Below, in pieces: positions 8,788 through 17,715 of a DNA stretch of 64,000 bases; the stretch's first letter is position 1; every line of letters starts with the position of its first letter. Position numbers and translations under genes: made by a program. The stretch comes from Burkholderia sp. IMCC1007 (GTDB lineage: Bacteria > Pseudomonadota > Gammaproteobacteria > Burkholderiales > Burkholderiaceae), in NCBI RefSeq assembly GCF_027257875.1, contig NZ_JAPVQY010000001.1, positions 372,001 to 436,000 of the forward strand, given 5' to 3'. A model generated the notes under the pieces. The model was not told the origin of the DNA, ran no database searches, and saw only the letters and a program-made list of their open reading frames with translations.

Positions 8788-9984
8788 TCAACCGAGGGGC
8801 ACCACACTCCCGAGCAGGATCCGCACGAGCGTCGCCTGGCGCGTCACGCCCGTCTTCGAGAAGATCGCACGCAGGTGCGTGCGCGCGGTGTTCTTGCTGA
8901 TCCCCGATTCCTCGGCCGCCTCCTCGAGCGTGAGCCCGTTGGTCAGCAGCAGTGCGAGCGACGTCTCGGCGGGCGTCAGGTCGAACAGCTTGCGGATGAT
9001 TTCCTGCGCGCCTTGCGGCTTGCGATCGGGATCGCGCAGGAACAGCGTGACGGCCGGCCGCCGCTTGTTGTCCTCGGACCAGTCGGACAGCAGCACCGTG
9101 CGCACCAGCAACCCGAGGCGCGGCTTGTCGAACCCGCGCGTGATCGGCATCGCCTCGACGATGGCCGCGGCCGTCCCATGGTGTCCCATCACCGCGTGAC
9201 GGATCAGCCGCTTGAGCGTGCGATTCTCCTGCGCGTCGGTCGCCTCGATCGTGCCGCGCGCAATCGTCAGACCGTTGTGCTGCTTCAGGATCTCGTCGGC
9301 GACGCTGTTCATGTCGATGATCGTGCCGTTCTCGTCGAGCGTGATCGTGCCGATCTGCATCCGGTTGATCGCGTTCGCGTAGATCGAGCGCTCGACCTCG
9401 GCCGTATCGAGCCGCGAATGCAGTTCGACCGCGCGCTTCAGGTGCGGCAGCAGCAGCGCGCAGATCGCCTTGTCGCGCGCGGAGAACTGCTTCGACGCGT
9501 GGTTGCGGCACACGCGGAACCGGCATTCGACGCCCGACGATGTGCGCAGGTCCGCGCCGAGGATGTAGCGCACGTCCTGCGGCTTCAGGAACTGCTTGTA
9601 CAGTTCGCTCGACAGCCAGCCCGTATCGCCGAACACGTCGTCGACCGTGACCACGCGATCGGCCGGCAGGCCAACGAACGGGTCGAGCGAATAGTAGTAG
9701 TTGTTGTACGACGCCTCGCCGTCACCCGGCACGACCGGGCCCAACTCCGACGCATGCACGGACAGCGGCGCACGGCGATCGCTCGCCGCTGCGCGCAGGA
9801 TCAGCGTCACGTAGTTGGCCTGCAGCAGCCGGCGCACCATCTCGAGCGCGCCCGCCCACGGCGGCGTTTCCATCGGGCCCTGGTAGATGCGCGCCATCAG
9901 CTCGCTGAAATCCGCGACGCCGATGTCGGCTTCCTCGCTTGTTGACTGGCTCTCTTGCGGAGCCCATCTCGTCTCCATCAGCAC
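8788..9984 (-). CDS. LuxR-family transcriptional regulator
   Basis: The C-terminus carries a LuxR helix-turn-helix (LTPAETSLALLLTNGLTLEEAAEESGISKNTARTHLRAIFSKTG), with a long N-terminal region of about 320 residues that I cannot assign to a known ligand domain. No receiver motif is present. The start is chosen at GTG 9984 because GGAGG sits 7 bases upstream; ATG 9978 is almost equivalent, and a longer reading frame to 10122 exists without a good ribosome site. The gene is divergent from the esterase-ribB pair, which it may control, but no operator is evident. Confidence 0.8.
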   Translation of the reverse strand: MLMETRWAPQESQSTSEEADIGVADFSELMARIYQGPMETPPWAGALEMVRRLLQANYVTLILRAAASDRRAPLSVHASELGPVVPGDGEASYNNYYYSLDPFVGLPADRVVTVDDVFGDTGWLSSELYKQFLKPQDVRYILGADLRTSSGVECRFRVCRNHASKQFSARDKAICALLLPHLKRAVELHSRLDTAEVERSIYANAINRMQIGTITLDENGTIIDMNSVADEILKQHNGLTIARGTIEATDAQENRTLKRLIRHAVMGHHGTAAAIVEAMPITRGFDKPRLGLLVRTVLLSDWSEDNKRRPAVTLFLRDPDRKPQGAQEIIRKLFDLTPAETSLALLLTNGLTLEEAAEESGISKNTARTHLRAIFSKTGVTRQATLVRILLGSVVPLG

Positions 9985-10259
9985 GCTCCATCCTCCTTGC
10001 GACTTGTTGTCGGTGCGACTCGTCCGCGCCGCCATGATTACGACGTGTCTTAATTCCGGCGTCATCGGGACATTCACTGAAGAGGGAGCTTTGGCTATCC
10101 GGGCGTGCGGACCATCGTCCAATCGGATGATGTGGCGCCCTGCCTGCTGCGCTGGAATGCCCGTCAGGCCGTGCCGGCAAGCTTCCGGCGCGGGCTCAGG
10201 GAAAACCGCGACGCGGGTTTACCTGATTCCGACCGCACCCGATTCAGACAGGAGTTTCC

Positions 10260-11198
10260 ATGCCGCTCGACCCTCAGGCGCAAGCGCTGCTCGCCGCGCT
10301 CGCGCAAGCGCCCGCGATCGATTTCGATCAACTGACCATTCCCGCGTACCGCGCGAGCCTCGCCGGCGGCAGCGCGTTCGCGCCCGGCGACGCGATTGCC
10401 GCCGAAGAGGACTGGCGGATTCCGGCGCCCGGTCGTGAGTTGTCCGCACGGCTGTATCGACCTGAAGCAGACGGACCGTTGCCGCTGACCGTGTTCTTCC
10501 ATGGCGGCGGCTTCGTCGCGTGCGGGATCGACTCGCACGCGAACCTGTGCCGCAGTCTTGCCCGACGGGCGCGCACGCTCGTGCTGTCGGTCGACTACCG
10601 CCTCGCGCCCGAAGCGCGGTTCCCGGCAGCTGCGCACGATGCATGCGATGCCGTCCGCTGGGCCGCCGCCAGCGCGCGTGATCTCGGCGCGCGCGCGGGC
10701 GCGATCGCCGTCGCCGGCGACAGCGCGGGCGGCAACCTGGCCGCCGTCGCCGCGCTGCAGTTGCGCGGCTCGGGCATCGCGATCGCGCATCAGTTGCTGC
10801 TGTATCCGGTCGTCGATTGCGCGACCGAACATCCGTCGTACGAATCGCTCGGCGAAGGCTATTTCCTGACGGCGGACGCGATGCGCTGGTTCAAGCGCCA
10901 CTATTTCGATGACGGTGCCGATCGCGCGTCGCCGCTCGCGAGCCCGCTCGCCGTACCGGACCTGTCGGACGCGGCGCCGGCCACCATCGTCAGCGCCGAA
11001 TTCGACCCGCTGCGCGACGAAGCCGAGGCGTACGCGCTGCGTCTCGCGCAGGCCGGCACGCCGGTGTCGCTCGTACGCTGGCCGGGCCAGTTGCACGGCT
11101 TCGCGAGCATGCTCGGCGCGGTCGATGCAGCGGACCGCGTGCTGACGTTCGGCGCCGCTGCACTGCGCCACGCGTTCGACGCAACGGAGGCGCAATGA
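10260..11198 (+). CDS. Alpha/beta hydrolase, hormone-sensitive-lipase family esterase
   Basis: 312 residues. The oxyanion-hole motif HGGGF (about residue 81) and nucleophile motif GDSAGG (about 157) define the HSL esterase family. The Asp in EFDPLRDEAE (about 254) and His in GQLHGFAS (about 284) complete the triad. It is cytoplasmic with no signal peptide and hydrolyses short acyl esters. CAGGAG lies 6 bases before the ATG. Its stop overlaps the start of ribB by four bases (ATGA), so the two are translationally coupled, which is an odd pairing for a riboflavin gene. Confidence 0.9.
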   Translation: MPLDPQAQALLAALAQAPAIDFDQLTIPAYRASLAGGSAFAPGDAIAAEEDWRIPAPGRELSARLYRPEADGPLPLTVFFHGGGFVACGIDSHANLCRSLARRARTLVLSVDYRLAPEARFPAAAHDACDAVRWAAASARDLGARAGAIAVAGDSAGGNLAAVAALQLRGSGIAIAHQLLLYPVVDCATEHPSYESLGEGYFLTADAMRWFKRHYFDDGADRASPLASPLAVPDLSDAAPATIVSAEFDPLRDEAEAYALRLAQAGTPVSLVRWPGQLHGFASMLGAVDAADRVLTFGAAALRHAFDATEAQ

Positions 11199-12310
11199 CG
11201 CTCGCCAGCACGCTGGAAATCGTCGACGAATTGCGTGCGGGGCGGATGGTCCTGCTCGTCGACGAAGAGGATCGCGAGAACGAAGGCGACCTCGTGATCG
11301 CCGCCGATCATGTGACGCCCGACGCGATCAACTTCATGGCGCGCTTCGGCCGCGGGCTGATCTGCCTGACGCTGACGGCCGAGCGCTGCGAGCAACTGCG
11401 CCTGCCGCCGATGGCCGACCACAACGGCACGCCGTTCGGGACCGCGTTCACCGTCAGCATCGAGGCGGCCGAAGGCGTGACGACCGGCATCTCGGCCGCC
11501 GATCGCGCGCGGACGATTCGCGCGGCGGTCCGTTCGGGCGCGCGTCCCGATGACCTGGTGCAGCCCGGCCACGTGTTTCCGATCGCCGCGCGCCCGGGCG
11601 GCGTGCTGGTGCGCGCGGGGCACACGGAAGCCGGCTGCGATCTCGCGGCGCTGGCCGGGCTCACGCCTGCGTCCGTGATTTGCGAGGTGATGAACGACGA
11701 CGGCACCATGGCGCGGCTGCCCGAACTGAAGACGTTCGCCGCGCAGCACGGGCTAAAGATCGGCACGATCGCGGACCTGATCCATTACCGCCGCGAGCAC
11801 GAGTCGCTCGTCGAACGCGTCGGCGAACGGCCGTTGCATACGCCGTGGGGGCGCTTCCGCGCGATCGAATATCGCGACACCGTGCACGGCGCGCCGCATC
11901 TCGCGCTGGTGCGCGGCGAACCTGATCCGGCGACGCCGGTGCTGACGCGCGTGCATGAATGCCATTCGCTGCTCGACCTGCTCGATGCGGAACCGTCCGC
12001 GCATTCGTGGCCGCTGCACGCCGCGCTGCAGCGGATCGATGCGGCCGGCTGCGGCGTCGCGGTGCTGCTCGACTGCGACATGCGCGGCGACGCGACGCGC
12101 ACGCCTGCCGCCCATGCGCGCCGCGACGGACGCGTGACGGGGATCGGCTCGCAGATCCTGCGCGAGCTCGGCGTGCGGCGCCTGAACGTGCTGTCGAGCC
12201 CGTTCCGGTTGCCGGCGCTGTCGGGGCACGACCTCGAGATCATGGCGTTCATCCCGCTCGGCGACGACGATCCGGAAAGCGTGCGGGCCGCCCCGCTGCG
12301 GGCGGCATGA
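11195..12310 (+). CDS. ribB: 3,4-dihydroxy-2-butanone-4-phosphate synthase with degenerate GTP cyclohydrolase II domain
   Basis: 371 residues. The N-terminal 200 residues are a well-preserved DHBP synthase: [12 protein letters not shown], the GLICL motif and [16 protein letters not shown] near residue 148. This enzyme makes the four-carbon unit of riboflavin from ribulose 5-phosphate. The C-terminal half aligns in layout with GTP cyclohydrolase II but keeps only one cysteine where the zinc site needs three ([12 protein letters not shown], no later Cys-Asp-Cys), and the glycine-rich REGRGIGL-like loop is absent. GTP cyclohydrolase activity is therefore unlikely. It is probably a secondary ribB copy coupled to the esterase upstream. 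Confidence 0.85.
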   Translation: MTLASTLEIVDELRAGRMVLLVDEEDRENEGDLVIAADHVTPDAINFMARFGRGLICLTLTAERCEQLRLPPMADHNGTPFGTAFTVSIEAAEGVTTGISAADRARTIRAAVRSGARPDDLVQPGHVFPIAARPGGVLVRAGHTEAGCDLAALAGLTPASVICEVMNDDGTMARLPELKTFAAQHGLKIGTIADLIHYRREHESLVERVGERPLHTPWGRFRAIEYRDTVHGAPHLALVRGEPDPATPVLTRVHECHSLLDLLDAEPSAHSWPLHAALQRIDAAGCGVAVLLDCDMRGDATRTPAAHARRDGRVTGIGSQILRELGVRRLNVLSSPFRLPALSGHDLEIMAFIPLGDDDPESVRAAPLRAA

Positions 12311-12373
12311 CGCACGGCTGACGGCCGTGCGGCGCGCACCGCGGCCCTTGCCTTGCCCGCGGGGTTCCGCACG

Positions 12374-12470
12374 ACAGGCTATCGTTTGTTTTTATGAAAT
12401 ACAGTCTTGGGTTTGTATTTTGACGATACATACCATAGACTGTATTTTCAGATTACAAACGATCGCCTGT
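12374..12470. promoter_or_regulatory. hipBA promoter with nested inverted repeats
   Basis: Outer repeat: ACAGGCTATCGTTTGT (12374-12389) and ACAAACGATCGCCTGT (12455-12470), complementary at 15 of 16 positions. Inner repeat: GAAATACAGTCT (12396-12407) and AGACTGTATTTTC (12437-12449), sharing an 11-base perfect complement. Between them TTGACG (12420-12425), 17 bases and TATTTT (12443-12448) form a good sigma-70 promoter. The inner right arm covers the -10 box and the outer right arm lies over the predicted start site. This is what an autorepressed HipB/HipBA operator would look like. Confidence 0.7.
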
Positions 12471-12487
12471 CATTTCGCGGAGAGCCC

Positions 12488-12925
12488 ATGGCATTCCCTG
12501 TCCAGACCTTGAGCCAGTTGCGCCCGATCCTCGTCGGCTTCCGGAAGTCGGCGGGGTTCACGCAGGCGCAGCTCGCCGCCCGCCTCGGCGTCACGCAGCA
12601 GTCGTATGCGCAGCTCGAAGCCAATCCGTCCGCGGTCAGCATCGAACGGCTGTTCAAGGTGCTGAACGTGCTCGGCGTTCGCGTGATGCTCGAACCGGGC
12701 ACGCACGACGATGCGCCGGCATCCGATGTCGCCGATGTCGCTCCCGATGTCGCTCCCGATGTCGCTCCCGCGCCGGCCGCGCGCCGGCGTTCATCCCGGC
12801 ATGTGGCCGATACCCGCGAGGCCCGCTCGCCGGCCGCCGCCAACGCACCGGCCGCCGCGTCGCGAAAACGGCCTGCCGCGGCGACGCCCGGCACGCCGCG
12901 CGGCCCGAAACGGGAGGACTGGTGA
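12488..12925 (+). CDS. hipB: HipB-like antitoxin, XRE family, with extended basic tail
   Basis: 145 residues from ATG 12488. Residues about 10-70 are a Cro/C1 helix-turn-helix (LVGFRKSAGFTQAQLAARLGVTQQSYAQLEANP) followed by the short HipB strand LGVRVMLEPG. Usual HipB proteins end near residue 90; here an Ala/Pro/Asp then Arg/Ser/Lys-rich low-complexity tail adds about 60 residues and includes three in-frame copies of a 12-base repeat (12734-12769). It represses its own promoter and neutralises HipA. Its stop overlaps the hipA start. Confidence 0.85.
   Translation: MAFPVQTLSQLRPILVGFRKSAGFTQAQLAARLGVTQQSYAQLEANPSAVSIERLFKVLNVLGVRVMLEPGTHDDAPASDVADVAPDVAPDVAPAPAARRRSSRHVADTREARSPAAANAPAAASRKRPAAATPGTPRGPKREDW
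12734..12769 (+). repeat. Three tandem 12-base repeats inside hipB
   Basis: GATGTCGCTCCC repeated three times in frame, encoding a D-V-A-P unit in the antitoxin linker. A partial copy precedes it. Confidence 0.9.
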
Positions 12926-14256
12926 CGATGGCCCGCCGCCCCCGCCACGACCGTCTCCACCTGTGGATGAACGGCATCCCGGTCGGTTATTGGGAAGTTC
13001 GACGCGGCATCGAACGTCTCGTCTACCTGCCGTCGTGGGTCGACGATCCGCAGGGGCGTCCGCTGTCGCTGTCGTTGCCGTTCACGCCGGGCAACCAGCC
13101 GCACCAGGGCGCGATCGTCGCCGACTACTTCGACAACCTGCTGCCCGACAGCCAGCCGATCCGCCGCCGCATCGCGCAGCGCTACCGGCTCGGGTCGACC
13201 GCGCCGTTCGAACTGCTCGCGTCGATCGGCCGCGATTGCGTCGGCGCGCTGCAGCTGCTGCCGCCCGACGAAATGCCCGTCGATCTGGAAGCCATCGACG
13301 GCACCGCGCTCGACGACGCAGCGGTGGCCGACGTGTTGCGCCACGCGACCGCTGCGCCGCTGCCCGGCCATCCGGAGCCGGACGGCGAACTGCGCCTGTC
13401 GATCGCCGGCGCGCAGGAAAAGACCGCGTTGCTGCGCCACGGCGGGCGCTGGCTGCTGCCGTCGGGCAGTACGCCGACCACGCATATCTTCAAGCTGCCG
13501 CTCGGACGCGTCGGGAACATGCAGGCCGACATGCGGACGTCGGTCGAGAACGAATGGCTGTGTTCGAAGATCGTCGCCGCGTACGGCCTGCCGGTCGCGT
13601 CGTGCGACATCGGCCGGTTCGACGACCAGAAAGCGCTGATCGTCGAGCGCTTCGATCGCCGGCCTTCGCGCGACGGGTCGTGGATCCTGCGGCTGCCGCA
13701 GGAGGACATGTGCCAGGCGACGGGCACGCCGTCGGGCGCGAAATACGAGTCCGACGGCGGCCCGGGCATCGCGGCGATCATGGGCATCCTCGCGAATTCC
13801 GCCGATGCCGCGCAGGACCGCCGGCATTTCTTCATCGCGCAGCTCGTGTTCTGGGTGCTCGCCGCGATCGACGGGCATGCGAAGAACTTCAGCATCGCGC
13901 ATCTGCCGGGCAACACGTATCGCAGCACGCCGCTGTACGACGTGCTGTCCGCGCACCCGATCATCGGCACGCGGCGCAACCAGTTGTCGCCGCATCGCGC
14001 GCGGCTCGCGATGGCCGTGTGCGGGAAGAATCGCCACTACGTGATCGGCGACATCCAGCCGCGCCACTGGATCGCGCAGGGCGCGCGCGTCGGCCTGACC
14101 GAACACGACGTCCGTGCGGCCATGGCCGATGTGGCCGCGCGCACCGAACCGGCGATCGCCGACGTCGCGTCGCGCATTCCGGCGGGTTTCCCGGCGGACG
14201 TCGCGGACGCGATCTTCGACGGCATGCGCCGTCAGGCGCGCAAGCTGGGCGGCTGA
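12922..14256 (+). CDS. hipA: HipA-family serine/threonine kinase toxin
   Basis: 444 residues if started at GTG 12922 (overlapping the hipB stop as GTGA); ATG 12928 with GGAGG 10 bases upstream is equally likely. The N-terminal HipA subdomain (LHLWMNGIPVGYWE) is followed by the kinase core: SIAGAQEKTALL, the ATP loop PSGSTPTTHIFKLP, catalytic DGHAKNFS and the metal-binding PLYDVLSA. All match the family, so the kinase should be active. HipA phosphorylates glutamyl-tRNA synthetase in E. coli, giving growth arrest and persistence; some relatives use other synthetases. It is paired with hipB. Confidence 0.92.
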   Translation: MTMARRPRHDRLHLWMNGIPVGYWEVRRGIERLVYLPSWVDDPQGRPLSLSLPFTPGNQPHQGAIVADYFDNLLPDSQPIRRRIAQRYRLGSTAPFELLASIGRDCVGALQLLPPDEMPVDLEAIDGTALDDAAVADVLRHATAAPLPGHPEPDGELRLSIAGAQEKTALLRHGGRWLLPSGSTPTTHIFKLPLGRVGNMQADMRTSVENEWLCSKIVAAYGLPVASCDIGRFDDQKALIVERFDRRPSRDGSWILRLPQEDMCQATGTPSGAKYESDGGPGIAAIMGILANSADAAQDRRHFFIAQLVFWVLAAIDGHAKNFSIAHLPGNTYRSTPLYDVLSAHPIIGTRRNQLSPHRARLAMAVCGKNRHYVIGDIQPRHWIAQGARVGLTEHDVRAAMADVAARTEPAIADVASRIPAGFPADVADAIFDGMRRQARKLGG

Positions 14257-14269
14257 CCAGGCCGGCGCG

Positions 14270-14289
14270 CCCGCGGCCATGGCCGCGGG
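14270..14289. terminator. Perfect 20-base palindrome after hipA
   Basis: CCCGCGGCCATGGCCGCGGG, starting 14 bases after the hipA stop. It is able to form a very GC-rich stem but has no T-tract, so terminator function is only possible. Confidence 0.35.
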
Positions 14290-14365
14290 TCATCCGCGCG
14301 GACGATGCGGGCCGCTGCCGACTGCGCACAATGGTCGCCGTGCCCCATCCCGATGCCCGCCCGAC

Positions 14366-15598
14366 ATGCAACCTGCCCTCGATACCGCGTTCACACCGCT
14401 TCAGCTCGGCCCGCTGACACTGCGCAACCGGCTGATCAAGTCGGCGACCAACGAAGGGATGACGCCGAACGGCGTGCCCTCGCGCGCGCTCGTCGGATTT
14501 CATGAGCGCATTGCGGAAGGCGGCGCCGCGCTGACGACCGTCGCCTATTGCGCGATCAGCGACGACGGCCGTACGTTCGTCGACCAGGCGCAGCTCGACG
14601 CACCGACGGTCCGGCAATTCCGCGCGCTCACCGACGCGGTCCATCGGCACGGCGCGGCAGCGTCCGCGCAGATCACGCACGGCGGCTGCTTCACGTTCCT
14701 GCCGTCGCTGTCGACGAAGCGGCCGTTGAGCGCGTCGGGCGGTTTCAACAAGGTCGGCGTGATGAGCGGCCGCTTTCTGAAGCAGGCGATGACGCGCGAT
14801 CAGATGACCGCCATCGCCGACGAATTCGCGCGCGCGGCGCGGCATGCGCGCGACGCCGGGTTCGACGCGGTCGAGATCCACATGGGGCACGGCTACCTGC
14901 TGAGCCAGTTCCTGTCGCCGCTGTACAACCGCCGCCGCGACGCGTACGGCGGCGATGCGGCGCGGCGTGCGGCGTTCCCCGTCGAGGTGCTGCGCCGCGT
15001 GCTCGACGCGGTCGGCCGCGATCTCGCCGTGGTGTGCAAGATCGGCGTGACCGAAGGCGTGCGCGGCGGCGGGACGGCCGACGACGCGAGCGCGATCGCG
15101 CGGCTGCTCGAAGCCGAAGGCGCGCATCTGCTCGTGCTGAGCGGCGGGATGAACGTCGAATCGGTGTGGCAGTTGTTCGGCAGCCCGCTGCCCGGCGATG
15201 CGCGCGCGAACGCCGACAATGCGATCGTGCGCGCCGCGATGGCGCTGCAGAAGCTCACCGAGCCGAAGATGGGCGCGTTTCGCGAAATGTACTTCCTCGA
15301 GCATTCGAGGAAGGTGCGCGCGGCCGTCCGGATGCCGCTCGCCTATCTCGGCGGCGTGCGCTCGCGCGAGAACGTCGCGCTGGCGATGCACGAAGGGTTC
15401 GATGCGGTCGCGCTGGCCCGCGCGCTCGTGTTCGAGCCGGATTTCGTGAACGGGCTGCGCGACGGCCGGCTTGCCCGGTCGGGCTGCACGTCGTGCAACC
15501 GCTGCGTCGTGTCGATGTACACGCCGGGCGGCACCGCGTGCGTGCTGCGCGAGCCGAACGACCCGGCGCCGAACCGCGTGCCGGCCGCCGGCGCATGA
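14366..15598 (+). CDS. NADH:flavin oxidoreductase, old yellow enzyme / dienoyl-CoA reductase-like
   Basis: 410 residues. TIM-barrel FMN enzyme features: PLTLRNRLIKSATNEGMTPNGVPS near the N-terminus, ITHGG near residue 105, HMGHGYLLSQFLSPLYNRRRDAYGG near 170-195 and YLGGVRSRENVALAM near 330 for the phosphate site. The C-terminus has a CTSCNRCVVSMYTPGGTACVL cluster, which in 2,4-dienoyl-CoA reductase relatives begins the 4Fe-4S region, but here the protein ends without the second flavin domain. It reduces activated double bonds; the substrate is unknown. The start ATG 14366 is chosen by the first conserved residues; the ribosome site is weak. Confidence 0.85.
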   Translation: MQPALDTAFTPLQLGPLTLRNRLIKSATNEGMTPNGVPSRALVGFHERIAEGGAALTTVAYCAISDDGRTFVDQAQLDAPTVRQFRALTDAVHRHGAAASAQITHGGCFTFLPSLSTKRPLSASGGFNKVGVMSGRFLKQAMTRDQMTAIADEFARAARHARDAGFDAVEIHMGHGYLLSQFLSPLYNRRRDAYGGDAARRAAFPVEVLRRVLDAVGRDLAVVCKIGVTEGVRGGGTADDASAIARLLEAEGAHLLVLSGGMNVESVWQLFGSPLPGDARANADNAIVRAAMALQKLTEPKMGAFREMYFLEHSRKVRAAVRMPLAYLGGVRSRENVALAMHEGFDAVALARALVFEPDFVNGLRDGRLARSGCTSCNRCVVSMYTPGGTACVLREPNDPAPNRVPAAGA

Positions 15599-15682
15599 CC
15601 TGCGGCGCATGACGCTCGGCGGCGCGTGACGCTGCCTGCTGCTTGCCGCGTACCGCCGGCCGAGACAGCGGCCGCCGGTCGA

Positions 15683-16810
15683 TCAGCCGACGTCGCGGGC
15701 GCGAGCGAGCGCCGCGAGGTTGCCTTCCCCGAACCCGTGATGCCCTTTGCGCTGCACGATCTCGAAGAAGATCTCGCCGGGCCGACGTTTGACGAAGGTC
15801 TGGAAGAACAGGCGCGGCACGCCGTCGGCGCCGATTTCGCCGTCGACCAGCACCGCGCGCCGACGCAGCGCGTCGAGATCGACACCGTGCCCCGGCAGCC
15901 GCGCGTCGACCTCGTCGTAATAGCGTGCGGGCGGTTCGATGAATTCGACGCCGTTCGCGCGCAGCGCATCGACGCTCGCCAGGATGTCGTCGGTCGACAG
16001 CGCGACGTGCTGGACGCCTTCGCCCGGATGATCCGGCAGATACGCGTGCATCAGCTCGGTGCGCCGCGTGCCTTCCTCATAGACCGGAATGCGCAGCGCG
16101 CCGCAGGGCGACACCATCACGCGCGATTCTTCAGACACATGCCAGTGCGCGTCGATTTCGTGGATTTCGCGGAAGTGCAGCAGGTCGTGATAGAAGTCGA
16201 GCCACTCGCGCATACGCCCCGCGCCGACCGTCTGCGTGAAGTGGTCGACCTGCTGCAGGCCCGTGCCCGCGCAGTCGAGATCGGTGTGTGCGGTCGCGAT
16301 GTCGATCGGCCGGAAGTCGATGTCGAAGATCGAGATGTCGCCGACGCCGCCGCGCTGGCCGCCGCGCCCGCGCCAGCGGTCGACGAAATAGAGGTGCGAA
16401 TCGCCGATACCCTGGATCGCGGGTATCTTCAGTTCGCCGACGCCGATCCGCTCGCCCTCGAACGCCCATGCGCCGAGCTCGATCGCACGCTCGAACGAGC
16501 GCCTTGCGCTGGCCACGCGAATGCCGATCGCGCAGACGCCCGTGCCGTATTCCTCCGCGTAACGCGCCGCGAACGAATCGGGTTCGGCATTGATCAGGAA
16601 CTGCATCTGCCCTTGCCGGTACAGCGTGACGTTCTTGCTGACATGACGCGCGATCGCCTTGAACCCGAGCTGCTCGAAGCGTTGCGCGAGCGCTTCCGGC
16701 ACCGGTGCCGCGAACTCGACGAATTCCAGGCCGGCCATTCCGAGCGGATTGGCAGCCGAATCGGCAACGGGCGGCGTATCGCTGGACAGGGGGTGGGAAT
16801 TACCGGGCAT
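15683..16810 (-). CDS. hpd: 4-hydroxyphenylpyruvate dioxygenase family protein
   Basis: 375 residues from ATG 16810, with GGAGA about 6 bases upstream. Two VOC modules are seen. The iron ligands of the family are present as H190 (QVDHFTQTV), H268 (GVQHVALSTDD) and E350 (IFFEIVQRKG), followed by the C-terminal GFGEGNLAAL helix. HPPD converts 4-hydroxyphenylpyruvate to homogentisate in tyrosine breakdown. The sequence is somewhat divergent in the substrate half and lacks neighbouring hmgA or maiA, so it may be a second copy, or a 4-hydroxymandelate synthase-like enzyme. It converges on the OYE gene. Confidence 0.82.
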   Translation of the reverse strand: MPGNSHPLSSDTPPVADSAANPLGMAGLEFVEFAAPVPEALAQRFEQLGFKAIARHVSKNVTLYRQGQMQFLINAEPDSFAARYAEEYGTGVCAIGIRVASARRSFERAIELGAWAFEGERIGVGELKIPAIQGIGDSHLYFVDRWRGRGGQRGGVGDISIFDIDFRPIDIATAHTDLDCAGTGLQQVDHFTQTVGAGRMREWLDFYHDLLHFREIHEIDAHWHVSEESRVMVSPCGALRIPVYEEGTRRTELMHAYLPDHPGEGVQHVALSTDDILASVDALRANGVEFIEPPARYYDEVDARLPGHGVDLDALRRRAVLVDGEIGADGVPRLFFQTFVKRRPGEIFFEIVQRKGHHGFGEGNLAALARARDVG

Positions 16811-17005
16811 TCCATTCTCCGGAGGCAGGCGGTGGATGGGGATGGCGCCCGACGCGGGCGGCACATCCGGCCGATGAGACGGCCGGACATCCGCGCGGAT
16901 CGGGCGAACTTTCAATGGTGCAGATTTTAACCAGATCGTTCACGGCGGCACACCCTGGCCGAACGGGATATTGGCACGCCGCATAGTGCAAATCCGGAAA
17001 ACGTT

Positions 17006-17042
17006 CGTTAATCGCACGCAATTGAACGCTAATCGCGCACGC
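17006..17042. promoter_or_regulatory. Two direct repeats upstream of hpd
   Basis: CGTTAATCGCACGC (17006-17019) and CGCTAATCGCGCACGC (17027-17042) begin 21 bases apart, two helical turns, in the otherwise featureless 16811-17149 region between hpd and a broken transporter gene. This may be a binding site for a regulator on either side. Confidence 0.35.
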
Positions 17043-17149
17043 TGACCGGTCTGCCAATTGCCGGGAAGCGGCGCACGTCCTATTCTCCGTTCACCGTTCG
17101 ACTTCAATGCAGCATCGGCCGCGGCGCCGCCACGATTCCACGATGCGTC

Positions 17150-17560
17150 GTGCCAAGAAACTTCGTCACGACCGCAAGCTTCGACACCCTTGATACTGCC
17201 GCCCGTGCCCGAGCGCGCAGTCAGGCTCGCAAGGCCGCGATCGGCAGCTTCGTCGGCGCCGTCGTCGACCGGTACGACTTCCTGTCGTACGGGATCGTCG
17301 CCGCACTCGTATTCAACTCCAAATTCTTCCCGAAAGTCAGCCCCACGATGGGCACGCTCGCCGCGTTCGCGACGTCTGGCGTCGGCTTCCTGTTCCGCCC
17401 GCTCGGCGGCGTCGTGTTCGGCCACTACGGCGACCGGCTCGGCCGCAAGCGGATGCTCGTGCTGACCGTGATGCTGATGGGGCTGTCGATCGCGCCGTTG
17501 CCTGATCTCGCTGGTGGTAGCCGGCGCGTGCGCGGCCGGCCACTTCCCACCGTGTCACCG
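17150..17560 (+). pseudogene. MFS transporter remnant (MHS family) with internal deletion
   Basis: The first about 115 codons read as the N-terminus of a metabolite:H+ symporter: GSFVGAVVDRYDFLSYGIVAALVFNSKFFP, then GVGFLFRPLGGVVFGHYGDRLGRKRML with the DRLGRK loop, then the start of the next helix (VLTVMLMGLS). After that the frame becomes unrelated. A hydrophobic stretch (LISLVVAGACAAG) that looks like a late transmembrane helix continues in another frame at about 17500-17545. So most of the roughly 430-residue protein has been lost by deletion with a frame change. The right boundary is approximate. Confidence 0.75.
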
Positions 17561-17715
17561 CCCCCTCGGACAAACCGGACGACACGACATCCCCCAACGT
17601 CAAACACCGTCAATCCCACGCTCAGAACCCCTTTTCCCGCTCCGAACATTCCACGCCGCCCGCCGACCAATGGCATCATATGGGCCTACGTCAGTCACCG
17701 ATACGCCCCCATATC

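Noticed and set aside
12312..12330. GCACGGC/GCCGTGC hairpin after ribB as a terminator
   Set aside because: Only seven base pairs and no T-tract; too weak to call.
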